Of a DNA stretch of 8,853 nt, positions 1-5,558 are shown piece after piece. Below the pieces are notes generated by a model that saw only the letters and a program-made list of their open reading frames with translations, did no database searches and had not been told where the DNA came from. The translations under genes were made by a program, and so were the position numbers. The number at the start of each line of letters is the position of its first letter. The stretch's first letter is position 1. The stretch comes from Bacteroidetes bacterium QH_1_64_81 (lineage in GTDB: Bacteria > Bacteroidota > Rhodothermia > Rhodothermales > Salinibacteraceae), in NCBI GenBank assembly GCA_003022655.1, contig PXSX01000158.1, positions 1 to 8,853 of the forward strand, in the 5' to 3' direction.

Positions 1-1916
1 CGGCCCCGGCGCGTGTTGAGGTCGCTGATGATGTCGCCGGTGTAATCGTCGGGGGTCGTAACCGTCACCTCGTGGATGGGCTCCAGGAGCACCGGATGGG
101 CCTTGTGGAAGGCGTTCCGGAAGCAGGCGAACGCGGCGCGCTTGAACGCCGCCTCGTTCGAGTCGACCGGGTGCATCCCACCGTCGTAGATCACGATCCG
201 GACGTTCCCTACCGGAAAGCCGGCCACGGGGCCCTCCTCCATGGTGTTGAGGACGCCCTTCTTGATAGACGAGAAGAACTTGTTCATGTCGATCACCCCG
301 CCGACGATGGCGTCCACGAAGTGCACCTCGGCGCCCCACTCGGTCTTCACCATGTCCTCGTCCCGCACGTCCACGTAGTCGGGCGGATGAAACTCGCCGT
401 CAAGGGGCTCGACGAGCATGGAAATGTCCGCAAACTCTCCGGCTCCGCCCGACTGCTTCTTGTGCCGATACTCGGCGGTCGCCCGGTCCTGAATCGTTTC
501 CCGGTACGAAACCCGAGGCTCTACGAATTCGACTTCGACGCCGGCCTGGCGCTCGATCCGTCCCTTGGCAATCTGGAGGTGCATTTTGCCGAGGCCGCTC
601 AGTGTGAGCTGGTTGAGCAGCGCGTCGTGGTTGAAGACGAGGGACGGATCCTCGTCGGTGACCTGATGGAGGCCCTGTGCGAGCTTGTCCTCCTGGCCCT
701 CCTGGACGGGGCGAACGGCCATGCGGTAGCGGGGATTGGGAAACTGGATGGGGGGAATAACGACATCGGAGCTCTCCGCCCGGAGCGTGTCGTTCGCATT
801 GGTGTCTTCCAGCTTCACCAGCGCGCCGAGGTCGCCGGCCACGAGGCGGGGAATGTTGTTCCGCTCCTTGCCGTTGAGTTCGTACATCTGCCCGATGCGC
901 TCGGTGGTGCCGGTCCTCGCGTTTTCGAGGTCCTGCCCCGACTCAATGGTCCCGTCGAAGACGCGGACGTACGAGTATTCGCCGACGTGCTCCTGCGCCA
1001 TCGTGCGGTAGACGAACGCAACCGGGTCGTCGTCCGGATCGGCCCGTAGCTCACGGTTGCCCTCCGTCTCCACGAGGCGACTGGCCGGCGACGGACACAC
1101 GCCCGTGATGAAGTCCATGAGCCGGGAGACCCCGACCTCCTCGGTCGCGCTGGTCACGAAGACGGGGAACAGCTCCCGGTTGAGCATGGCCGCCCGGAGC
1201 CCGTTCCGCATCTGGTCTTCCGTCAGCTCGCCCTGCTCAAAGTAGGTCTCCATGAGGGTGTCGTCGCTGGCGGCGATGTCCTCCACGAGCGTCTCGTGGA
1301 GCTCGCGGGCCCGGTCCTCGAATTCATCCCCAATGGGCTGCACCTCCGGCTCGGTCTCACCCTCGGGGTAGTGCAGCTGGCGCATCTGGAGCACGTCGAC
1401 CACCGTGCGAGTGCCTTCCCCCGCCGGGAGCTGCACGACCGTGGCCCCGCGGCCGAAGCGATCCTCAATCTCCTCGACGATGGAGGCGAAGTCGGCGTTC
1501 GCGTGGTCGATGTGATTGACGACGAACAGGGAGGGCGTGTCGTTTTGCTCCCCGTACGACCAGGCCATCTCGGTGCCCACCTCCACGCCGGAGCGCGCGT
1601 CCATCACGTACAGGGCCGTGTCGGCCACGCGCATCGAGGCGATCACCTCGCTGGCGAAGTCGGGATAGCCCGGCGTGTCGAGAATATTGACTTTTTTGTC
1701 GTCCCACATGGCGTGGAGCAGCGTAGTGAAAATTGACATCTGCCGCTCCTTCTCGCTCTCGTGGTTGTCGCTCTGCGTGGTGCCGTCCGTTACGGAGCCG
1801 GCGCGGGTGAGGGCCCCGCTCGTGTGCAGCATGGCTTCGGACAGGGCCGTTTTTCCACTGCCCTGGTGGCCGACCAGGGCCACATTGCGAATCTGTTCGG
1901 CGTCGGAGATCCTCAT
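1..1916 (-). CDS. fusA: EF-G-like translational GTPase (EF-G2 type paralogue), 3' end cut by window edge
   Basis: Reading from ATG 1916, 638 codons stay open to the window edge, so about 60 C-terminal residues (most of domain V) are missing. The G domain shows a P-loop GHQGSGKT (residues 16-23), EKERQMSI in place of the usual switch I RGITI (55-62), DTPGYPDF (80-87) and NHID (134-137). Domain II follows from about 290, domain III about 395-470, and domain IV carries the tip HPVDS with His582. The P-loop is not the AHIDAGKT of canonical EF-G, which points to the EF-G2/FusA2 paralogue group rather than the main translocase. The catalytic His of DxPGH is Tyr84, and the NKxD Lys is His135. EF-G moves tRNAs and mRNA on the ribosome in the cytoplasm. 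Paralogues of this type are reported to have little or no GTPase activity, so the exact role is inferred. The gene is transcribed divergently from the DUF411 gene. No Shine-Dalgarno is evident; the start was chosen because the P-loop follows at the usual distance. Confidence 0.93.
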   Translation of the reverse strand, partial: MRISDAEQIRNVALVGHQGSGKTALSEAMLHTSGALTRAGSVTDGTTQSDNHESEKERQMSIFTTLLHAMWDDKKVNILDTPGYPDFASEVIASMRVADTALYVMDARSGVEVGTEMAWSYGEQNDTPSLFVVNHIDHANADFASIVEEIEDRFGRGATVVQLPAGEGTRTVVDVLQMRQLHYPEGETEPEVQPIGDEFEDRARELHETLVEDIAASDDTLMETYFEQGELTEDQMRNGLRAAMLNRELFPVFVTSATEEVGVSRLMDFITGVCPSPASRLVETEGNRELRADPDDDPVAFVYRTMAQEHVGEYSYVRVFDGTIESGQDLENARTGTTERIGQMYELNGKERNNIPRLVAGDLGALVKLEDTNANDTLRAESSDVVIPPIQFPNPRYRMAVRPVQEGQEDKLAQGLHQVTDEDPSLVFNHDALLNQLTLSGLGKMHLQIAKGRIERQAGVEVEFVEPRVSYRETIQDRATAEYRHKKQSGGAGEFADISMLVEPLDGEFHPPDYVDVRDEDMVKTEWGAEVHFVDAIVGGVIDMNKFFSSIKKGVLNTMEEGPVAGFPVGNVRIVIYDGGMHPVDSNEAAFKRAAFACFRNAFHKAHPVLLEPIHEVTVTTPDDYTGDIISDLNTRRG

Positions 1917-2004
1917 CGGTACGTCGGGCGGTTTGGTGGGTGGGAATTGAAACGGACGCGGGTCGTGGACGGAGAATTATGTCCTGCTCGCTTGAATCTT
2001 AGTT

Positions 2005-2040
2005 TACAGAACGAGCGGGGAGAATCAAAGCGCTTCTGTA
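2005..2040. repeat. Inverted repeat TACAGAA / TTCTGTA in the divergent spacer
   Basis: The arms at 2005-2011 (TACAGAA) and 2034-2040 (TTCTGTA) are perfect 7-nt complements separated by 22 nt. They lie between the divergent starts at 1916 and 2136. The arrangement could be an operator or a weak stem-loop. There is no T-tract and no recognised regulator site, so the function is unknown. The GC-rich spacer has a locally AT-rich patch (about 1970-2045) where promoters for the EF-G gene would be expected, including CATAAT on the minus strand near 1977-1982 without a convincing -35. Confidence 0.3.
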
Positions 2041-2109
2041 GAATCTGGGAAAGCGGTCGCTCTCGGGGGCGAAACATGGGCCCGCCGGGTGGGTTTTGAG
2101 GGGGCGCAC

Positions 2110-2118
2110 TACAAACTG
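2110..2118 (+). promoter_or_regulatory. Possible promoter -7/-10 type box (TACAAACTG)
   Basis: An A-rich island in GC-rich DNA ends 17 nt before the DUF411 start codon. It shares the core AAAYTG, at nearly the same distance from the ATG, with boxes before the genes at 2856 and 8053. It resembles but does not match the Bacteroidota -7 consensus TAnnTTTG. No clear -33 element was found. The call rests only on this recurrence. Confidence 0.22.
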
Positions 2119-2135
2119 CTCCACCTATCCGTCCT

Positions 2136-2621
2136 ATGTCTTCTTTTCCGTCGCGGTCGTCGCACTTGAAGGCCTTCGGCATCGGGATGGTGCTGGCCCT
2201 TCTCGGGGTGGGGGCGTACTTCCAGTTTTGGTCGTCCCCGGACCTGCCTACCGTTACGGTGTACAAAAGCCCGTCGTGCAACTGCTGCGGGGAGTGGGTC
2301 ACGCACATGAAGGAGCAGGGCTTTCCGGTTGAGGTGGAGTCGCGGTTCGACGTGAAGCCGGTCAAGAAACAGGTCGGGCTGCCCTCGTCGCTCGCGGCGT
2401 GCCACACCGCCGTCGTAGACAACTACGTGGTGGAGGGACACGTGCCGGCCCAGGACGTGAAGCAGCTCCTCCGCGAGACGCCGGACGTGCGGGGCCTCAG
2501 CGTGCCGGGCATGCCGGTGGGCTCGCCGGGAATGGAGCGCGGCGACCGGGTGGAGCCGTACGAGGTGGTCACGTTCACGCCGGCGGGCGACACGACCGTG
2601 TTTGCCCAGTACGGCCGGTAG
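2136..2621 (+). CDS. DUF411 family metal-binding protein, membrane-anchored
   Basis: This 161-residue protein has a short polar N-terminus and one hydrophobic segment (about residues 13-32) that could be a membrane anchor or uncleaved signal. The DUF411 domain follows: CNCC at 48-51 with W54 and H57, then CHT at 89-91, EGHVP at 100-104, and GLSVPGMPVGSPGM at 120-133. These Cys, His and Met positions are the family's hallmark. Family members are linked to copper resistance, and the characterised CopG from Pseudomonas binds copper ions through such cysteines. The likely role is binding copper (perhaps silver) on the outer face of the cytoplasmic membrane; the metal is inferred from the family. 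Length and motif order are normal and the gene looks intact. It stands alone: no copper ATPase, CopA-like oxidase or metal-sensing regulator is visible nearby. It is divergent from the EF-G gene, with 219 nt between the two starts. Confidence 0.9.
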   Translation: MSSFPSRSSHLKAFGIGMVLALLGVGAYFQFWSSPDLPTVTVYKSPSCNCCGEWVTHMKEQGFPVEVESRFDVKPVKKQVGLPSSLAACHTAVVDNYVVEGHVPAQDVKQLLRETPDVRGLSVPGMPVGSPGMERGDRVEPYEVVTFTPAGDTTVFAQYGR

Positions 2622-2698
2622 ATCAACCCCCGAGTTGCGACCCGCGTGCGATTTTCGATCCAGCGGCGGACGGCCGACTGCAGGTCGCGGGGAACGGA

Positions 2699-2723
2699 GG
2701 CGGTCCGTCGCCCGCGGTCCGCC
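2699..2723 (+). terminator. Possible terminator hairpin after the DUF411 gene
   Basis: GGCGG at 2699-2703 pairs with CCGCC at 2719-2723. After one T-T mismatch, two more C-G pairs continue toward a 9-nt loop. No T-tract follows, so this is a weak candidate. The rest of 2622-2855 holds no recognisable gene. Confidence 0.28.
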
Positions 2724-2830
2724 GTCACTCGGACAGAACCATTGTCCCTGTCACGGCGAGTCGCTCTGCACCTCTCTTGGCGGAAGGCCATTCACTTCTG
2801 TAGACGTGCACGCTGAACTTCGGTATCTGG

Positions 2831-2839
2831 AATAAATTG
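2831..2839 (+). promoter_or_regulatory. Possible promoter -7/-10 type box (AATAAATTG)
   Basis: This AT-rich 9-mer ends 16 nt before the DUF1684 start codon. It nearly repeats AATAAACTG before the gene at 8053 and resembles TACAAACTG before the gene at 2136. No convincing -35/-33 partner was found. If it is a promoter box, the leader would be only about 10 nt, which suits genes without a Shine-Dalgarno. Confidence 0.25.
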
Positions 2840-2855
2840 CGACATTCCTCGTCGT

Positions 2856-3476
2856 ATGTCCATCCGTCGTTTCCTGCTTCTCGTGTGCGTGGGGGCTGCC
2901 GTCTCGGCCTGCGGGGAGGAGGCCGCCTCGACGAACGACTACGAACAGACGGTCGTGCAGGACCGCGTGCAGCGCGATATGCGGATGCGAGAGAAGGAGA
3001 GTGTGGTCCCGCCCGATCGGCGCGATGCATTTAGGGGCCTGAACTTCTACGACGTCGATCCCACCTACCGCTACGTGGTGCCCCTACGGCGGTCGTCCAC
3101 GCCCGACACGGTAATGATTGCCGAGAGCACGGGCGGGCTGCGGCCTCAGGTCCGGGTGGGGCGGGTCACCGTGCCGCTCCCGACGGGCGAAGAGGAATTG
3201 GTCGTGTTTCGTGGAGAGAGCGACAATCCCCGCGGGCGGCTCTGGATCCCCTTCGCCGACTCCACGAATGAACACGCCACGTACAAGGGCGGGCGCTACG
3301 TGGATCTGGAATCGACGGGCACGGATTCCGTCGTGGTCGACTTCAACCGGGCGTACAATCCGACGTGTGCTTACAACCCGGACTTTGCGTGTCCCCTGCC
3401 GCCCTCCGAGAACCGCATTGGGGCGCCCGTCCCGGCCGGGGAGAAGAAGCCCTCATTCCGCGGTGGGAAGGGATGA
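2856..3476 (+). CDS. DUF1684 domain lipoprotein
   Basis: This 206-residue protein starts with a lipoprotein signal: positively charged MSIRR, a hydrophobic stretch, and a lipobox VSAC with the acceptor Cys19. It should therefore be exported and lipid-anchored to an envelope membrane. A charged linker (about residues 25-58) precedes the DUF1684 domain. Family landmarks are LNFYDVDPTYR (62-72), F134-DST with YKGGRY (143-148), VDFNRAYNP (161-169), CAYN (171-174), CPLPPSEN (179-186) and AGEK (194-197). The domain is complete. DUF1684 has no established biochemical function that I can name; the invariant Asp, Asn and Cys residues of the C-terminal motif suggest a structured binding or active site, which is inference. 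The gene is co-directional with tsaB, 60 nt downstream, but functional coupling is not evident. Confidence 0.88.
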   Translation: MSIRRFLLLVCVGAAVSACGEEAASTNDYEQTVVQDRVQRDMRMREKESVVPPDRRDAFRGLNFYDVDPTYRYVVPLRRSSTPDTVMIAESTGGLRPQVRVGRVTVPLPTGEEELVVFRGESDNPRGRLWIPFADSTNEHATYKGGRYVDLESTGTDSVVVDFNRAYNPTCAYNPDFACPLPPSENRIGAPVPAGEKKPSFRGGKG

Positions 3477-3536
3477 GAGAACACAATGACGTCGTCCCCG
3501 GGATTCAGGGCACTCGATTTCGATGATCGACGGAGT

Positions 3537-4241
3537 ATGATTCTTCTCGCCCTTGAAACCGCAACCGCCACCTGTGGCGCGGCCGTCCTCCGTGAGGGAG
3601 AGGTGGTCGCGCAGGCCCACCTCCACCGCCCCCGTGTCCACTCCGAGCGCCTGACGCCGCTCGTGGAGGACGTCCTTCGTCACGCCGATGCATCGTCGGC
3701 GGAACTAGATGCGGTGGCGGTCTCGGAGGGACCGGGCTCCTATACCGGCCTGCGCATTGGGGTGAGCACGGCGAAAGGCTGGGCCCTGTCCGCCGACGCG
3801 GCTCTCGTGGGAGTCCCGACGCTGGAGGCTTACGCGGCGCGAGTGCGGCCCATGGCGGCGCCCGGCGACGTAGTGTGCGCGCTCCTCGACGCCCGGCGCG
3901 ACGAGGTGTACGCCGGGGCCTACCGGGTGACGACGGACGACGTGACGGAGCACGCCCCCACGAAGGCCCTGCCGGTCGAGGCGCTTCTCGACTGGATGGG
4001 AGGCGTCCCGGGTCGGCTGTGGCTCGTGGGCGACGGCGCCCCCAAAAGCCGGGAGTCGCTCGCGGCAGTGAACGCCCCGCAGACCCCCGTGCCGTCGGAC
4101 GAGTTGCCGGCCTCAGCTGTCAGGGTGGCGCGGCGCGGCCAGCAGCGCCTCGCCGCGGAGGGCCCCGACGACGTGGCAACATTCGAACCGTTGTACGTCA
4201 AAGACGTGCACGCCACGCCGGCCCCTTCTCCCTTTGCCTGA
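3537..4241 (+). CDS. tsaB: tRNA threonylcarbamoyladenosine biosynthesis protein TsaB
   Basis: This 234-residue protein has the ASKHA-fold N-terminus MILLALETATATCG, the HSE motif at 35-37, the TsaB hallmark GPGSYTGLRIG (65-75) followed by STAKGWAL, and DARRDEVYAGAY (118-129). It ends with the family's EPLYVKD-type tail. TsaB is the non-catalytic partner of TsaD and, with TsaE, helps transfer threonylcarbamoyl from TsaC-made adenylate to A37 of ANN-decoding tRNAs, giving t6A in the cytoplasm. Length is typical. An in-frame ATG at 3486 would add 17 residues (MTSSPGF...). I prefer 3537 because family members begin directly with the first beta strand at MILL. Reading from 3486 would place the gene only 9 nt after the DUF1684 stop. 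No tsaD, tsaE or tsaC is in the window. Confidence 0.95.
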   Translation: MILLALETATATCGAAVLREGEVVAQAHLHRPRVHSERLTPLVEDVLRHADASSAELDAVAVSEGPGSYTGLRIGVSTAKGWALSADAALVGVPTLEAYAARVRPMAAPGDVVCALLDARRDEVYAGAYRVTTDDVTEHAPTKALPVEALLDWMGGVPGRLWLVGDGAPKSRESLAAVNAPQTPVPSDELPASAVRVARRGQQRLAAEGPDDVATFEPLYVKDVHATPAPSPFA

Positions 4242-4309
4242 GATTTGTTTGGACTTTGGGAACGGAATTCCTGATCTTCTCTGCGGGTTCGGGCTCAGCA
4301 CGAGTCCAA

Positions 4310-4351
4310 CACCCCTCACTCGTCACTCTCCATTCGCTACTCGACACTGCC
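4310..4351 (+). repeat. Six degenerate heptad repeats (YAYTCNN) ending at the accD start codon
   Basis: Read in steps of seven, the units are CACCCCT, CACTCGT, CACTCTC, CATTCGC, TACTCGA and CACTGCC. The last ends immediately before ATG 4352. The first, second and fourth bases (Y, A, Y) are constant in class, and T-C at 4-5 is kept in four of the six units. The array is pyrimidine-rich on the plus strand. It resembles the short heptameric repeats that many bacterial genomes carry between genes. It also occupies the place of the accD ribosome binding site. Confidence 0.6.
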
Positions 4352-5129
4352 ATGCCCTGGTTTCGGCGCGAGAAGGCCGGCATCCGCACCACCCGCGAGG
4401 AGCAAAACGAGATGCCGGAAGGTCAGTGGGTGAAGTGGGTATCACTTCGGCATGGACAGCCACAAGTACTTCGACTTCCTCTTCGACGACGGCGACTACG
4501 ATCTGCACGACACCGACCTCCGGTCCGTGGACGCGCTCGACTTCGAGGACCGGAAGCCCTACACGCAGCGGCTGGAGAGCGCGATGGAGGACACCGGGCA
4601 AAACGAAGCTGCCCAAGCGGCGACCGGGACCATTGGGGGCCGTCCGGTGTCCATGGCGGGGATGGACTTCAGCTTCATCGGGGGGTCGATGGGCTCGGTC
4701 GTCGGCGAGATCGTAGCGCGGGCCATCAAGCGGGCGTACACCCAGGAGATGCCGCTCATCACCATCGCGCAGAGCGGGGGCGCCCGCATGATGGAAGGGG
4801 CGCTCAGCCTCATGCAGATGGCCAAGACCAGCGCCCACCTCACGCGCCTCGACGACGCCGGCCTGCCCTTCATTTCCATCCTCACTCATCCCACCACTGG
4901 AGGCGTCACGGCCTCCTTCGCGATGCTGGGAGACATCCACATCGCCGAGCCGGAGGCCCTCATTGGGTTTGCCGGCCCGCGCGTGATCCGCGAAACAATC
5001 GGGTCCGACCTCCCGGAAGGCTTCCAACGGTCGGAGTTCCTCCGAGAGCATGGATTCGTGGACATAATCGTGGATCGGCGTCGCCTCCGCCGGCGCATCA
5101 TCCGGCTTCTGAATCTCTTGATGGAGTAG
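4352..5129 (+). pseudogene. accD: accD, acetyl-CoA carboxylase carboxyltransferase subunit beta, disrupted by internal deletion and frameshift
   Basis: AccD forms, with AccA, the carboxyltransferase that moves CO2 from carboxybiotin on AccB to acetyl-CoA, making malonyl-CoA for fatty-acid synthesis. The native start at 4352 encodes a typical N-terminus (MPWFRREKAGIRTT, then EMPEGQWVK). The family next has a zinc ribbon with two CxxC pairs; here it is absent. The sequence jumps after GTG AAG and one T (4436) straight to GGG TAT CAC TTC, the GYHFGM that normally follows the last cysteine. The rest of the carboxyltransferase core continues one frame away to 5129. By comparison with E. coli AccD, about 23 residues are lost. 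A 68-nt gap would account for both the missing ribbon and the frame change, and would restore a protein of about 281 residues. Translation from 4352 stays open but out of frame to 5425. A real deletion or an assembly error are both possible; essentiality favours error or a second copy. Confidence 0.85.
4452..5129 (+). CDS. accD: Surviving carboxyltransferase core of AccD without zinc ribbon
   Basis: This is the in-frame body of the disrupted accD: 225 residues from ATG 4452. A TGA at 4431-4433 closes this frame upstream, so 4452 is the only ATG before the core. It keeps the crotonase-fold landmarks: GGSMGS (77-82) and SGGARM (108-113) for the oxyanion/acyl-CoA site, SLMQMAKTSA (119-128), TTGGVTASFAMLGD (148-161), GFAGPRVI (172-179) and LPEGFQRSEF (187-196). 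It ends naturally at ...RLLNLLME, as short AccD proteins do. The core residues show no decay, so any damage is recent or artefactual. Whether it is translated is unknown. Family knowledge says the zinc ribbon is needed for function, so a product starting here is unlikely to be active. Confidence 0.6.
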   Translation: MDSHKYFDFLFDDGDYDLHDTDLRSVDALDFEDRKPYTQRLESAMEDTGQNEAAQAATGTIGGRPVSMAGMDFSFIGGSMGSVVGEIVARAIKRAYTQEMPLITIAQSGGARMMEGALSLMQMAKTSAHLTRLDDAGLPFISILTHPTTGGVTASFAMLGDIHIAEPEALIGFAGPRVIRETIGSDLPEGFQRSEFLREHGFVDIIVDRRRLRRRIIRLLNLLME

Positions 5130-5141
5130 GCGCGCAGTTTT

Positions 5142-5186
5142 CCCTCCGTAGCCGGCCTGCTACGCGAGCCGGTGGGGACGGGAGGG
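5142..5186 (+). terminator. Stem-loop after accD, possible terminator
   Basis: CCCTCCGT (5142-5149) pairs with ACGGGAGGG (5178-5186) with one bulge, and the inner CCGGC (5152-5156) pairs with GCCGG (5168-5172). It begins 13 nt after the accD stop. No T-tract follows, so termination by this hairpin is only likely, not clear. A smaller competing hairpin, GTAGC (5148-5152) with GCTAC (5159-5163), overlaps it. Confidence 0.45.
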
Positions 5187-5416
5187 CCGCGAGGGATAGG
5201 TTGGGGCCGCGGGCGAGTACTTACGTGTTCTGTCGCTCCGGGGAGGACGACGGGCTTGGCCGGCACCGTCCGCCGCATCCTCCCGAAAGCTCGTCTTCTC
5301 GGCATCTGTTGAGGTACGCCTCCCCCTCCAAGCTCCGGGTGCCGTTGCTCGATGAGATTCCCTCCTCGCCCCAGGTGCGCCTCCTCATCGGATTGTCCTC
5401 ACAGGGTAAGGAGCCG

Positions 5417-5445
5417 TTGAGGTAACGAAGTCTTTGAAGTAACGA
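5417..5445 (+). repeat. Two direct repeats TTGARGTAACGA, 17 nt apart
   Basis: TTGAGGTAACGA (5417-5428) and TTGAAGTAACGA (5434-5445) differ at one base and start 17 nt apart. A shorter copy, TTGAGGTACG, lies at 5309-5318. Tandem sites like these can bind a regulator, but no known factor was recognised. They lie 114-142 nt before the start at 5559. Confidence 0.4.
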
Positions 5446-5558
5446 TGGTGTGTCATCGTGGCGCATGCTTTCCCGAAACCCCAAAGTCACACGTGGCTAT
5501 GATGGAATGTCGCCTCATTGAGACGCCAGTATTCGTCCTCCTCAGAGATTCTGCTTCG

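Larger units (their letters stand above)
5130..5558. other. 429-nt intergenic region, no convincing gene
   Basis: No protein-coding stretch with a recognisable family was found on either strand; the open frames here look like GC-driven artefacts. The region contains a strong stem-loop just after accD (5142-5186), a 7-nt inverted repeat CGATGAG/CTCATCG at 5350-5356 and 5384-5390, and two near-identical 12-nt direct repeats at 5417-5445. These could belong to a leader or small RNA, but nothing known was recognised. It must hold the promoter of the gene at 5559 if that gene has its own. Confidence 0.5.

Noticed and set aside
72..1049. Long plus-strand open frame of 325 codons opposite the EF-G gene
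   Set aside because: It is antisense to well-conserved EF-G domains II-IV, has no recognisable family, and is explained by GC-rich third positions. The same applies to 1296-1736.
3486..3536. N-terminal extension of TsaB from ATG 3486
   Set aside because: The extra 17 residues precede the first beta strand with which TsaB proteins normally start and show no family similarity, so ATG 3537 is preferred.
4425..4455. Programmed ribosomal frameshift in accD
   Set aside because: A frameshift could rejoin the frames but could not restore the four missing zinc cysteines, and no slippery heptamer or stimulatory structure is seen at the junction.
3875..5425. Plus-strand open frame of 516 codons spanning tsaB, accD and the following spacer
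   Set aside because: It overlaps tsaB out of frame and has no domain of its own. Only the part from 4352 to about 4436 is meaningful, as the true AccD N-terminus; the rest is out-of-frame read-through.
5221..5490. Minus-strand frame of 89 codons in the accD-propeller spacer
   Set aside because: No family resemblance, low-complexity Ser/Arg composition, and overlap with the direct repeats. Not supported as a gene.
5445..5558. 38-residue N-terminal extension of the choice-of-anchor B protein from ATG 5445
   Set aside because: It would bury the clear signal peptide (cleavage after AMA) inside the chain, and it begins within the direct repeats.
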